DNA from: Callipepla californica brunnescens
Lineage: Eukaryota > Chordata > Aves > Galliformes > Odontophoridae
Direction: 5' to 3'
Length of the DNA: 64,000 bases
NCBI GenBank assembly: GCA_023055505.1
Contig: JALIRH010000023.1
Location: 6,578,423 to 6,642,422, forward strand
A program made the position numbers and the translations under genes. This document shows positions 11,846-24,832 of the stretch, one piece after another (the first letter of the stretch is position 1; each line of letters begins with the position of its first letter). The notes under the pieces are model-generated. The model searched no databases. It saw only the letters and a program-made list of their open reading frames with translations, and was not told where the DNA came from.

Positions 11846-14800
11846 CTCACGAAAGCTCAAATATAGTTACAACTTAGTTTCAGATTTGTTATATCTTTTT
11901 TTTTTTTTTTGATATTATAATGCACAATTTTAATTTAGTAAGTGAAATTAATGTTTCTTTATAGAGCACAGAAGGCTTTTCCACTGGTTCACATCGGCAT
12001 GCTACAAGTACTTAAAAGGTTTATATTACTATTTTAAAAATTATTTGTTTAAGTTTACAGATAAATCATTTAACTCAGTCCTGATTCAGTACATTCTTCT
12101 GGATGATTTAACGAGGCACTGACATGTTATTTAGTAGAGACAAAATACTACCTAAAAATAAAACTTTTCATCTATGGGCTTCAGTTGAAAGGTATTGAGG
12201 ACTGGTCACAGTGTTTTGGTAAGTCTTCCCTTATTTTCAAATTACAACTGAAATTTACATCAGTTGCTTTCCAGTATAGCCAACACATCTCCTTTATGTA
12301 ATGAGTCTGTCTTCAGATGTATGAGGAGCTGCTGCATTTTACAAATCCAGTTTTTATTTAAGAGAAGGTGTCTTAAAAGCAAATCAGTAGATCCCTATAG
12401 ATTTTATCTCTTTGTGAAGTTCATCCTAGTTTCACTACTTAACTGTTATTTTCTGAGGCAAACTTGTTGCTCTTTATAGACGACTCTATGCAGCTATCCT
12501 TGTTGCAATACTTAGACAAACTTTTATTAATTCTAGTCTATGAACACTTTCAATATATTCTGGTTCTACCTTAGATGGTAGAAAAGGAATACAGTTACAA
12601 TATGTCAGTCTGAAATAAAAGTGCTTACTTGGCATAAATGACATTTCATTTCAACCAATTCAATAAACTCACAGCAAACACAGTAGTGCAAAAAGGGAAA
12701 ATACTGTGTTCACAAGTGTAAGGATTCTGAGTGCACATTCTTCTGATCTGGTGAACTTAGATAAGTCTGAAGAAATTACCTTATTATCTTTCTAATTTTC
12801 CTCTATAACTGTCAAAAGTTTTCATCTTCATAGCAGTTCTCTTTAAGTGCTTATTGAAATGACATTTCTCTCCTCTTTAAGCTAAAACCCTGTTCTTTCA
12901 CTTCTACTCATAGCTGCGGATCTGACTCATGCTAATATTTCCTAAAGTTAGCTTTTAATGTGGGTCAATAGGCTTGACTTTTTGTTTGAGGTTTTCTGTT
13001 CTACCTAAAGAAAGCAAATCTTACAGATGTGCTGATACATTAAACTGCTAGTATGACTGCCTTTAAGATCTGAGGCTGGTCAATTTTAAACTTTAATCTC
13101 TCTGATCCCTCTACAGAAGCCATTCCCAGATTGACCTATCTTGACTTCTGTATGCTTCTGAGATTTGTAAAATCTTTGTTCTGTCTCTATTTAATTTTTT
13201 CTCAGAATGATTGGAGCTGCCTCTTAAAGAGAGCTGCTTATTGTAATAGTCACCTCTGACTTTTTCCTCTGAATTCAAAAAGTTTCTAGATACTGCTTTT
13301 GTCTGTCAGTGGAGCTTATTACTTTGGACCACTACCTTTTGCTCTTCCACTGTTTGGTTATCCAACGCAGTCAGACAAGTCTAAGCCTTTTATGTGGTCT
13401 TAAATGATAATATATTTAAAGGGAGACCTTCACACTGAAGTTGATTTTGAAGCATGGTGAATCGAATGAATCCATCTGCATTAGAGGTTAGGTTTATATA
13501 TATATATAAAAGAAAATAGCAACTAGCTAACATTGAGTCAAACGGAGTTTATTCACTCATACCCAACTTCAAAAGTATTTTGAAGTTTTCAGTTTTCCCT
13601 AATTGTCATGGATTCATGTCTTGTCATTAAGGTTAATCTCTTTCCCTTAAGCATAAAATGGTAAAGATAAGCTGACAGTGTAAGTTAATACTGAAGGGAT
13701 CACAGATGTACTGAGGTACAAAAAGAAGAGCTCATTACTCCTTATTATATTTATTATTCATCTGCTGGCTGAGTACAGGCAGTAGTAGTATTTGGTATAT
13801 TGACAATGCATAAAATATGCAAGGAAAAAAAGAGTCTTGGTGTTTTTCTATAGTCAGAAGAGCATTTTATCTTAACAGATATGTCACTACAAATACTCTT
13901 TTTGAAGGATTTGTTATGTTACTGCCCATCAGTGTTTAAAAAAAAAAAATCTAACCCATAAAAAATCCACAAAAAAAATATCGAGTATCACTGATATTTA
14001 TACAAACGATTTCTGTTTCTTTGTGTTATGCAAGTAAAATTCCTCATATCTGAGTGCAAGAAATATAGCATCCTGTCTATCTTCCCGGATTTGTCAGACA
14101 CTTAGATACTACCACAGAAAATGGGAGACATACGTGTTAAAATTAACTTAAATGTTTTTAGTACTCCTCTGCATTCTGTCTACATCATTAATGAGGTTTT
14201 TTTTCGTATAATTATGCCCATTTTGTTCTTACAGTGTCCAGTTCCCACGTGCTTCTCTAATTTGATCTTTGTGGAGAGCAGCTCAGATCTTTATTCTATT
14301 TCCTACCTGCATTTATTCTCAGATTTTATCTTCAAAGAGCCTCCTTCTGAGCACTGGAGTACTGGAACACAAGAATAACTCATGCTGTCCTCAACGATAG
14401 CCAGTATATGGGAGAACACACCAGCAAATATCCTTCCTCAAAATACCCTCACAGTCTTTTATTATAGGGATTTTCTAATCAGAAATGAATTTTGTAGGTA
14501 ATGGTCCTTGCCAGATTTCTCTTTCATGGACACTGTAATCTTGAATTTGCGTGTCCACCAGATCTTGTGACATGGCTATTCGTAGATTACTTACAAACTG
14601 AAGAAAGCAATCTCCTTTCACATTTGGATTTTTACTAAGTAATTTCTGCTCCTCTATGAAAGAATCTTTCACAGATCTTCTGCCTCAATGGAATTCATCT
14701 ATTTTGATAACTGCCTTTTTAAAGAAGCAAAAGCTAAGGAAAATACACAGTAGATCCCCTTTAACACAATAGTCAGACAAAACCTAGGTTATCCACACAG

Positions 14801-14937
14801 CAGATCTGATCAGAACAAAATATGGGCTTCTGAAATTGTACTGGCCATAGAGAAGGAGAAAGGAGATGCCACTTCATTATGGGGGAATATTATATAATTA
14901 TATGCTATGCTAATGATACTGAGGGAAATGATAATTA
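11846..14937. other. Unique AT-rich DNA
   Basis: No genes recognised. A T15 run lies at 11896-11910, and a short TA repeat at about 13494-13509. Confidence 0.5.
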
Positions 14938-15035
14938 CTCTGTGCTGGTGAGATCTCATGTGAAGAACTGTATTCAGACAGGAAGTCCTCAGTACCGGAG
15001 AGATCTCTTCCTGACTTTAACAATTCTATGATAAT
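14938..15035 (+). mobile_element. CR1 scrap (decayed)
   Basis: The stretch from CTGTGCTGGTGAGATCTCA to about 15000 resembles the CR1 segment that encodes [11 protein letters not shown] and FWGPQYKKD. It then passes abruptly to a tail-like TTTAACAATTCTATGAT. It is short, diverged and internally deleted, so the assignment is tentative. Confidence 0.5.
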
Positions 15036-15338
15036 CTCAAAAGCAATGAATGGGAGTTTAGAGGGCCATAAATATATTTCTTACTCTTATATTTCTGCTG
15101 AGTTGATCAAGTATTTCTTTCTGTGGTCTTACAATGGAATTGTTTCTTGCAAGATGAAAGGAAAAAATCTAAATGGCTTGAGGATTTGTTGAACAACTGT
15201 GAATGTTACAATTTCACAAGAGAAAAAGAAATTTTATAGAATGAGCAGATATTCTGGTAACACAAATACAGTATATATATTATAAGTGATATAAAACACC
15301 AAATTTTGAACATATATGCTTTTGTTTGGACAAGAGCT

Positions 15339-15383
15339 GTGTATGTATGTGTGTATGTGTGTGTATATATATATGTATGTATA
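15339..15383. repeat. GT/GTAT microsatellite
   Basis: An impure run of GTAT, GTGT and TATA units. Confidence 0.85.
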
Positions 15384-17699
15384 CATTAATGCATTCATAC
15401 TGGAATAATTATAGCTATTACATCCCATTTTAGAGTTATAGAGCACTATCAGGTATTAAGCATTTATATTCACTTCTGCGTCTTACTCCAGTGCTGCTAT
15501 ACTTTTGAAAAAATAAATAAAAATCCCTCTTAGTACTATCATTTTAAGTTTTTATAAGATTCTACATTCAGACTCCAAAAACTTAGATCAAGTTTAAGTG
15601 GGAAAAATATAAGTAGCTGAAATGTTGAAAAAAGAAAATCTGATGAGTAAAAACACATAGCTCTGCATTTTTTGGAAGTGGAATCAAGCTCACTTACAAA
15701 AATATGTTGTGTAATTTCAGTTACAAGCAGTGTATTGTTATGCGACTACATGTGTAACCTTTATTTCATCATATAGTCAGAAGGACTAAAGTAGACTTTT
15801 AGTTACTCATGGGTGCATTTGTTGAAGGTGTAAATACAGACATTAGAATATTAGCGTTAGTTACTAATTAACAAAACATGCTTGGTTTTCTGAATCAATA
15901 CTTTTTATATAAATTTAGTTCCTGTTGACTATGACATATCCAGATTTATTACAGATTTTCTTTCTAGGCTAGTTTTGAATGATTCTAGTTTATGTAGCAG
16001 TGAAGAAGACAAGCTTAAGTTGTCTGACAGAAATGATATGATTTTATTTGTATGATAATGTGATGTTAAGTTTTGATTTGCTGAAAGACTTCAGTAGCCC
16101 AATAAAATTAAATAAAAATATTCATTTTGTGTAACAGACTTTGTGATAACTGATATGCAGTAATTTAGTGAAGCTTTGAAAAGTCTTTTCTTATTTCATT
16201 CTAATGCATTCTGTACAGAGTAACCAACAGTAGGTGGGAACCTAGGGTACTTAAGGTTGAAAGTACATCTGAGTCTTTTTACATGCAACTGTGGAGCAGA
16301 AATAAGTAAAGCTTTGTGCTCTGACAATTTCACAGGAGTGATAGAGTATGTAGGTACTTCTTGTTTTTACTCCTAATACTCTCTTCATCAGCTGTGATTA
16401 CATCGGTTTTTCTGTAAGTGAACATAGATATATACTTGGCTTATACTTCTCCTGTACATGGATTATTACAGTACCTGACTTTATTTTCCACAGGAATGCT
16501 AGAGAATGTGAATGTTTACCATGAATTCTGCCAGTAAAGCTACCATAGTTCAAGTTTCATTTCCATGTGCTTTGATTCGTACTTTGTCTGAGTCCTCTGT
16601 TCTCCCAGCAGTTCATCACACTGCCATCAGTATAGGCAGCATTTTACTTTGTCTAGGTTTCTATGAGTCCTTCGAGCTGCATTTCATTTTTGGAACGTTT
16701 CTAACAGTGTGAAACTTGTTTATATCTTTATCTTGCTTTTGCTTACACAGTTCCCTTCTGACTGTGGAAAATGCCAAGCTTGTTTTCAAGCATGTGCTGT
16801 TTCCATGGTTATTTCACTTTTTTTTTTTTTAAACAAACAAAACAACACTGTCTAGATCAGCCATCCTGTCATTTTATCTTCTAGGGAAAAACTTACTTCT
16901 ATTTTCATAAAACCAAGTTAGCATTCATCCTACACTTGGCCCATGACTTCTACATCTTTCTTTGAACCTGAGCCTGTATTATTTATGTGCATGATTTTAA
17001 GTAGAAATAGAAGAGTCAACTGGGTTAAAACAAAATGAGCAAACAAAAAGAAACTAATGCGTAATTTATAATGAGGATTCTTATTCAAGAATGTTTTGGG
17101 AAAAAGTTCTTCAAAAAAACAAAAATAGGCTCAGGAAAGCTGGTTGCTTTGTTTCGATTAGTTTGAGATTGGACTTAATTCAAGTCAAAACAATTTCTTC
17201 TTTCCTACATTTTACAGACCCTTGTCTCTTGAGTTCAGTTCACTCCACTCATTGTCTGTGATTCCCCGTCTCTTTTCCAGATATAATTTAATCATCAGCA
17301 CAATCAGTTCTTTCCTCAGTACTAAAAAGAATCTCTGCAAATTAACACACAGATGCAGCATGTCTTGCAAACCATTTGTTGATAATACTTGGAATAATAA
17401 GAAAAACGTAAAGGCAGCTTAGTTCACATAGAAAAGTGCAGCATTTAATTCCTTATTTGCTGATGTTTATATTGTCTTCTTATATGACAGAATAAAATAC
17501 CTAAAAATAATCTCATTGGGACTTTTATTCCCTTCAGCTGAAGAAGTGCTATGTATTAAACTGACAAACATAAATGTAATTCTGTCCTGTTAAATTTAGG
17601 AGAGAGACTATGTAAACTATATGTAGTTTCCTGTGACTGGAAAAATGGAAATATCATTTTCATTGTTAAGAAAGGGAGAAAGGAAGATTAGGGAAATTA
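15384..17699. other. Unique AT-rich DNA
   Basis: I see no gene or repeat family. Short frames are not protein-like. Confidence 0.5.
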
Positions 17700-17984
17700 T
17701 AAACTGGTGAGCATCATCACTGTACCTCAGAAAATCATGAAGCAGATCAGGTAGACGTGTTAAGGCATATGCAAGACAAGGAAGCAATCCAAGACATCCA
17801 GCTTGGCTTCACCATGGAAGATTGAGCCTGACCAATCTGGTGACTTTATACAATGAAGCTGGCTGTTCAGGTTGGATGGAGCTCTGGGCAGTCTGATCTG
17901 GTAGGTGATAAACCTGCACGTATCAGAGGGTTAGAGCTGAATAGACTTTAATGTCCCTTCCAACTCAAGCTATTCCACAATGAA
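17700..17984 (+). mobile_element. CR1 LINE with large internal deletion
   Basis: The 5' half matches the RT region around the fingers (blocks corresponding to SVPGKIMKQI and then the SLTNLVTLYNEAG-like stretch near 17835-17865). At about 17870 it jumps directly to the CR1 3' end (GGTTGGATGGAGCTCTGGGC, then GGTTAGAGCTGAATAGAC and CCCTTCCAACTCAAG). All of the catalytic palm and the C-terminal third are missing. The tail ends at about 17984 in a decayed CTATTCCACAATGAATG. Confidence 0.8.
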
Positions 17985-19734
17985 TGCTAAGAGCCCCCTC
18001 TTTACTCACCGATCACAGATTACTTTTTAATGTGAACTCATACATGAGGAGTATGGGAAGCAGATTGTTATGGCAGTTATATATTAGCAACCATTATTTT
18101 TATAATATAAGAAAAGTAGCAGAAACCTGTAGTTATTTACTCATTGCAGAGGCCCACAGTTATCATGGTAGATAAATGTCAGGCAATTCAGTTTAAACCT
18201 TCACAAAATTCTTCAGCTAGAATGTGAGACTTCTTTGACATGTTTTTTAGAGATCTGTATGTATGGAGTTTGTAAATTTAACTTGGAATTTTAAATGCCA
18301 TTTTTGATTCACTGTCTTAATAGTTTGCTTATGTAATCAGTTGTGTGCAGAATACTGCTCTAGGTAGACCTACAGAAACAACTTTATTACTTTTTATTCT
18401 CTTATCAAAGGACTAGTTGGATAATCTGCTTTGAACTGAGCAAAAAGAATTAGTCAGTTACTTGTGTATGCTTTAAAAGGACAAAACTTCTGAGTGGCTC
18501 CTTATTGACCAAGTATTTCTTCTGCCATAATAAGATATTGTGTAGGGAGGACAAGTGGGCAATGTGAAAGCATTTAAGCTTATTACACAATTTTTAGTAC
18601 CAATTGTTTTTACTGTATGCACAATCCATTAGTGACCATGTAACTTAATCTCTGCTGATATATATTTATTGTCTGTCACTTCTCAGTCTTGGTGTTATGA
18701 GCCACAAAATGTATCAGGTAAAACCTCCAGAAATGCTGTCTTTACATAAGAAACTTACTAATACTGCACATGAGAAATGGAATTCTGCATTATTCAATTA
18801 AAACGTTTCTCATAATGTAGTCCTCATTTTCACTTTCTGCAGTAATAGCTGTAGATATAAAGTTTTTCTTTCCTATTTATTAAACAAAAATATTAAACTT
18901 ATGTATTTTAATTATTTATATATAAATATATTTTAAAGCTCATTTAGTTGTTCCTTTCCCATTATGGATGAAGACTAGTATGAAATGGCTGGCTCTGCTC
19001 ACAGGGTTTCATGAGTTGTAAAACAGGCAGAAAATGCCCCATAGCCTTGCTGTTGCCTGCTCTCCTCATGCTGTAATTATAAATAACATTCAAAGCAGGA
19101 TAATATAGGCTACAGTACAGAACATGAGTGTCTGCAGGGAAGATTTCAGAAGCCAGATATATATCTTTCTTTGGCTATACTGTTCATAATCTTGTTAATG
19201 CATTATATGCATTAAAACAGCAATTTTAAATCCAAGAGTTAGGCCTGGAAGAAGGAACTATAAATGTGAGAAACAAATTAGTGTGGAACTTTTTTTAACT
19301 TGTGTATCGTAATTAGGTGATCTTCCTCTATGAGGATTCTTCATCTGAGGGGTAGGAAGCATTTGTTGTTACAACTTAGCAAAAATAAAGTTTTAAACAC
19401 AATCTTATTTAATTAATTTAGTAATTTTTTTGTCTGTGCTGATAGACATATGCAGAGGCTCATTACTGCAATGCCTCAGGTTACAGCTTCCAAGTACTGT
19501 AGCAACAATATACTTGTGATACTGCTTTTCCCTCCAAGTCTATAGAAGTATTTCTAATTCCTGGTTGTGTAATTCACTTTATATTTGTGGAGAAACAAAG
19601 ATTCTCATGAAAATAGGTAAAAATTGTTAGTTTTTCATTAAAAAAAAAAATAAATATGTTTAAGTTCCAGAGTTAAGAACCTATGTAAAGGATGTTCAGT
19701 TGCATATCAGATCACATCAGATCCAGCTGATGTT
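17985..19734. other. Unique AT-rich DNA
   Basis: No coding or repeat features recognised. Confidence 0.5.
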
Positions 19735-20945
19735 ACAGATCTTAAGTGGGATTTCACAGTATGTGCAGAACAGCCAGAGGATCAGGTCCAGCCAGCATGT
19801 GTTTGTGAGAGGCAGGTCTTTCTTGTCCAACCTGAACTTCTACTATTAAGCAGCCCACCTGGTGGATTAGGGAAAGGCTGTTGACACAGTCTACTTAGAC
19901 TTCAGTGAAGCCTATGATGCTGTCTCCCACAGTATTCTGCTGGAGAAACTGGTAGCCCTGGCTTGTACAGATACTCTGCTGAATAAAGAACAGGCTGGAT
20001 GGTCAGGCCCTTGCAAATGATGGTGAATGGAGATAAATCCAGCCAGTGACCAGTCATGAATTATAGGGATTGGTATTGGGACCTGTTCTGTTTAATATCT
20101 TTACTGATGACCTGAATGAGGGGACTAAGTTTGCAGATGCCATCAAGCTGAGAGGAAGTGTTGATCTGCCTATGGGTAAGAAGGCCCTTCAGAGCAATCT
20201 GGGCAGGCTGCACCGCTGGGCTGAGTCCAGTTGTACAAAGATCAGCAAGACCAAAAGCCAGGCCTGATGCTTTGGCCACAACAACCCAACCACAGGCGAT
20301 GCTACAGCCCAGAGGTAGAGTGGCTGGAAGACTGTGGAAGAAATGGACCTGTGGGGTATTCATTGATGCTCAACTGAATATGAGCCAGAAGTGTGGCCAA
20401 CATTTGCCAGGTGGCCAACAAGGCCAGTTGTACCCATGCTGGTATCAGAAATAGAGTTACCAGTAGGAACAAGGAGATGATCACCCCACTGATTTCCCTC
20501 AGCTCTGGTGAGGTCACACACCAAGTACAATGTTCAGTTTTGGGCCCTTCCCTACAAGAAAGATGTTGAAGCCCTGGTGTGTGTCAAAGAGGGCCAGTGA
20601 AACTGGTGAGAGGTCTGGAGTACAAGACTTAAGAGGAGAGGCTAAGGGAACTGGGATTATTTAGTCAGAAGAGAGGGTTCAGGGGAAATCTTATTGTTCT
20701 CTACAGCTACCAGAAAGGAGGTTGTGGTGAGCTGGGGGTTGACCTTTACCTCTTCCCCCATGTAACTAACTAGTGACAGGACTAGAGGGAATGGCCTGAA
20801 CTTGTGCCAGGGGTTTAGAATGGATACTGGGAAAAAAATCTTCTCTGAAAGAGAGGTCACATGCTGTAATGGGCTGCCCAGCAAGGTGGCTGAGTCACTT
20901 GTCCCTGAAGGTGTTCAAGAAACATTTAGATGTACTGTTAGTACA
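19735..20945 (+). mobile_element. CR1 LINE, decayed RT copy
   Basis: A 5'-truncated CR1 with readable RT blocks. These are a first palm motif of type FSEAYDAVSHSILLEKL (about 19900-19960), then [16 protein letters not shown] and a shortened FADA-containing block (20070-20160), then C-terminal blocks to a 3' end near 20945. The catalytic box is FADA at 20130-20141, and several residues before it (the ECTLS region) are deleted. The octamer tail is not visible. Sequence resembling CR1 is also present in 19735-19900 but is hard to align. Confidence 0.88.
20070..20267 (+). pseudogene. CR1 RT palm fragment, catalytic box mutated
   Basis: This short open frame starts at an alternative codon and includes [15 protein letters not shown] and [10 protein letters not shown]. 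The second aspartate of the FADD box is alanine, and about seven codons before the box are missing. It is a dead remnant of CR1 ORF2. Confidence 0.8.
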
Positions 20946-20996
20946 CATATATGGGTACTGTTTTTACCTTCATATGAAACACGTTCATAGCACATG

Positions 20997-21558
20997 TATG
21001 CCACTCCAAAAGTGATTTATTTCCTCCTATTTATTTCCATGGAAATTACAACAGATGCAAAGAGCACTATAGCACTATGCTACAATTCCATCTGATAGAG
21101 GAAATTCTCAGCTACATAACACTCTTTTTCAACATCAATACCACCGTTAGCTGATTCATGCAGATGATATGATTAAGATGCTCTTTATGATGTGATAGCT
21201 GTGTGTGGCTGTGAAGAACATGACTTGTCTTTCATATGGCTGCTGCCACTGATGAAATGCATTATCATACCACATCACTGTGCTTACATCCTCTGTTTGG
21301 TCTCCAGAAAAGTCAGTGAATAACAATGGTGGCCATTTTTTCTCATGGAGGAATTCAGTGACACACCTTTGCTTCATGTGCACTCCAATATCAGACACCA
21401 TTCTGTCAGACTGCCCCTCTTCTGCCATCAGTCACACAGCAACAACATGTAACAGAATATCATCAGGAAATTCATCCTCTACTGCCATGTTACCAATATC
21501 CTTCTCTGACATCATTGGCCAACAAAATAAAATAGGAGTTGCTACTTTTAGAGCAGAC
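20997..21558 (-). mobile_element. Mariner-like element, internally deleted (copy A)
   Basis: A short DNA transposon on the minus strand. Its ends are inverted and related: CCTCCTATTTATTTCCATGG near 21022 on the left, and an ATAGGAGTTGCTACTTTTAG end near 21535-21552 on the right. It keeps only the 5' part of a mariner transposase gene (about 21270-21430). A TA dinucleotide at 20997-20998 may be the target site on the left. The catalytic domain and the rest of the gene are absent. The family resembles Galluhop/Mariner1_GG of chicken, an identification from memory of the family type and not from a search. Confidence 0.75.
21156..21428 (-). pseudogene. Mariner transposase N-terminal fragment (copy A)
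   Basis: The frame contains MKQRCVTEFLHEKK and, after a small deletion, GDQTEDVSTV. Both are typical of the N-terminal helix-turn-helix of mariner transposases, which binds the inverted repeats. Roughly the first 50-60 residues of the family are present, followed by unrelated or out-of-frame residues. None of the DDD catalytic motifs exist. Confidence 0.75.
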
Positions 21559-21828
21559 TTCGTGCTTCTAATAATACTTTGTTAATCCTTGAGGCCTAAC
21601 GGTTTCCAGCCAAGAAATGTGAATGAAAGGAATACTGACATTCAAGCCGTTTAATCTGTTATTCCCTCTCCCATCTTCCCCAAAGAAAATCTCATTTCCA
21701 TCAAATAAGCAGCAGCAGTCAGTAAATTAGGATAATATTCACAATTCCCCTTTATGTTGTGTTGTCTTTGGCAACAATGTTTAAATAACAATATAGAAAC
21801 AACTAGGAAGCGAGAAAATGTTTTTGTG

Positions 21829-21831
<3 letters not shown>

Positions 21832-21859
<28 letters not shown>
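21832..21859. repeat. T28 homopolymer
   Basis: Uninterrupted T run, seen directly. Confidence 0.95.
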
Positions 21860-21860
<1 letters not shown>

Positions 21861-22214
21861 TCTTAGAACTCATCTCACTTTGCAAGCTCTTAATTATTTC
21901 ACAGATGAGTAAACCTGTTTATCTGCAGATTAAATAATATGCCTGAACAGAGACTGTATGTTATGGAGTTAGGAATTTTGTAAAAGTGAAGAATTTTTTT
22001 TCTTACTGGCTACGACTTCTAGAACTATCTTAACAGATAACACAGATTGATCTGACAATGCAGAGGAAGTTTCAGAAAATCTAAAATCTGCAGCATAAAT
22101 TTAGCTAAAGCTCTGGATGTATTTTTTTAGATTAAATCTCTGCTTACATTAAATTGAAGATGTTGTCATTATGGCCAGATTCTAGGTTGTGAGGTAAAAA
22201 GAAATGAAGAAAAG

Positions 22215-22276
22215 TATATATATATATAAATATAAATATAAATATAAATAAATAAATATATATATATATATATATA
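22215..22276. repeat. Compound (TA)n-(TAAA/TATAAA)n-(TA)n repeat
   Basis: A TA array, then TATAAA and TAAA units, then a second TA array. Such tracts can form cruciforms and are often length-variable. Confidence 0.95.
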
Positions 22277-24290
22277 GACATATACAAGATTGGACCCTTT
22301 AAAATAAGAATTGAAAAAAATTGAAGGAATCTGAATTTTTCTGATACATTCTGTCAAGTGTGATTCTTGGAGAAACAACTTTGGCTTGTACTCAGATAAC
22401 CTTAGCCACCATACTTTATGTGGTGATTCAGTCTCTGGATTTCTAAATGTAGGACAGAAATGTAGTATTTATTTTCAATGGGAAGAAAATATATTGCAAA
22501 TCAAATGCACAAGTAGCCTGGAAAACCGCAGGGAATATGTTGATATCCCTTATATTTTTTAATAAATAATAGCAACCTCCAGTCATTGTGTTTTGTTCAA
22601 ACATACAAGCATTTTTAAATTAACTAGAGGAGTAAATGTGCCAAGAAAGATAATGGAATAGAAATTACAGTTCATTTTACTTTAAAACTTAAAATCCCTC
22701 AGTATAATATTGAGCTGAAAAGATATGTTAAGAATTTATGATGTCAGTATAACCTGGTTGTGTGATGAAAAGGTAACAATCTTTTCTAACAAATCAGCTC
22801 ATAACTTATACTGGGAAATAAATAAGGAAAATGAATTATCAGTTAAATTTTCTAGGTTTCAACATTTCATAATATGACATTATATAAATATACATATTTT
22901 GCACAAGGTAATCCTTCCAATAGCCTTTAAGTGGTACTAACCTAAATTGGACCTTTGTTTGTTTGCTTTCTTGCAATCAACTATTGCTAAGGCTAGAAAA
23001 TAGCATTTACACGAGAAACAGATTACATCAAATTACACCATGTTACTGAAGACAGGCACTTATACTAATTTCATTATCATTACAGTTTCATTGCCATTTA
23101 ATCTTAAATTAGAAAATAAGAACAGTACACATTCTGTCATGATTTTTCAATGAGTAAGTTGTTATAAAATTGGAATGTACAATGGGTTTTAGTTACTATA
23201 AGGAATTTTGAGATAAAGCCACAGTAATTTATGGAATTAATTTGCATTATTAGTGTTTTAAGAACACTGATGATTTGGAGTCAAGCAACTTATTAATATT
23301 GCACATCCCAGAGGTTAATGCAGAACTTAGTCTAAAGGGCAAATTACTATGATGTAGCTCCCTCTGACATAAACTGCATTTATGTTTATTTTTGCTAGCA
23401 TCTATAACCTAGAAAATGCATGTAATCATTGGATTTTTTCCTTAATGAACGCTGTAAATTACTTTGCACTAGAGTTAGTTTCTCCTGTTTAAAAGCATAA
23501 TTCTAGATTCTGAAAATGTTTTATTGTTTACTTCAATGTTAAATGAAAGATGCTAGGCTGATGAACTAAATTAGAAACTTTCTGTGTTTAGGAATCTGCT
23601 TTGTAATGTGGATTGTACAGAGGATGAGCTTGAACTTGACTGTTTAAAAGGTTAATATGTCAGCACTTGGATCTGCCCCCATTCTTTTACAAAGAATATA
23701 GTCAGCTGATGGAACCATTATCACAGAATTTGTTAGAATATTTCTGGAAGCAATTTTCAATGAAGTCTGCTTTCCTAAATTCGATAATGTCATCTTGGGT
23801 AATTTCTGTAATGCAATTCCTAACAGCTTAGGACAACATTGGCTGAAGAAGCCCATTGCTAGCATATTATAACGGATTGTCTAGAAAGAAAAGAAGCCAG
23901 TCCATCTATTTAAGATGTTGCTTCTCTCACATTTACAATCACAACAGTATTCATTATATAAAAGTAAAAAGGAGAATAATTATGAACTCCAAGTACAAGA
24001 TTTGAATTCAGAAAAACTGAATTTGTTATTATTTTTTTTCATTTTTGTTCTAATTTTTTTGCCACTTAAGGGTGTATTTCATAAACACAAGAATAGTGTT
24101 CCAATATTATCAAAAACAACGTATGACAAACCACACTGACATTTCTAACAGGTTGCTCTTTGAAAAAGAGAAAATAGAAGGAAGGAAATGCAAAGTAGAT
24201 CATTCCAAGTCATAATTGAACTCAGATGTGAGCCCTGATGAACACTTCCACTGTTGAGATGTCTGAGGTTGTTTCCTGCTCTTCTTGCCC

Positions 24291-24807
24291 TGTCATGGTT
24301 TTATGACTTTTTATTATCAGTATTCCATATCATGTATGTATCATGTATATCTAGGGCACTGGGAGATAAAGAGTTAATGTGCCAGTTCTGTGAACAGTCA
24401 AGAATTCTAGGTACCTGCTCTCAGAAGAGAAGAATGAACTACAGCTCCATAAAGAATTAATTGTTCCATTTACATTTTCCATTCAGAAGGAAAGATAAAA
24501 CTGACTGGGAGTCATGGAATTGTATCTCTGCAGTGTGTGCTCCCCAACCATCTTGCCTTCAGCAGTAGAGTAAGGCCTTTGGTTTTCAGACATTCTCTCT
24601 CTCATTTTTTTTGATTTATTAGCTTCAATTCCAATTATACTGTATTACATTGTGTTATCTTACATTATCATATCATATTTAGCAAATTAGTTTTCTCTCT
24701 TAGCTTGTTGCCACTGTTTTCCTCCCCTGGGCACATCTCCCTGCCTTCCCCCTTTATGTGGCTCCATGAGTCACAGAACTAGGTCAAATCAGGTGGGATC
24801 CTTGACA
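24291..24807 (+). mobile_element. LTR of the same ERV family, 5' LTR (copy 2)
   Basis: A 517-bp LTR beginning TGTCATGGTTTTATG and ending CTTGACA, with TGTCA/TGACA inverted termini. It shares the TTAATG, CTTCAATTCCAATTATA and pyrimidine-rich blocks with the copies at 11.3, 34.4 and 61.0 kb. Unlike those copies it is followed within 7 bases by a primer-binding-site-like sequence, so it appears to be the 5' LTR of a truncated provirus. Confidence 0.87.
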
Positions 24808-24813
24808 TTTTTT

Positions 24814-24832
24814 TGGTGGCATTGGCTGGGAA
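24814..24832 (+). other. Putative tRNA-Gly primer binding site
   Basis: TGGTGGCATTGGCTGGGAA differs from the complement of the conserved 3' end of vertebrate tRNA-Gly (TGGTGCATTGGCCGGGAA) by one inserted G and one C-to-T change. It lies 6 bases after the LTR end, where a retroviral primer site should be. The tRNA sequence is from general knowledge. Confidence 0.7.

Larger units (their letters stand above)
21559..24290. other. Unique AT-rich DNA with simple repeats
   Basis: Contains a T28 run (21832-21859) and a compound TA/TAAA repeat (22215-22276). No gene recognised elsewhere. Confidence 0.55.

Noticed and set aside
22169..22378. Minus-strand frame with Tyr-Ile repeats
   Set aside because: Translation of the TA/TAAA simple repeat.
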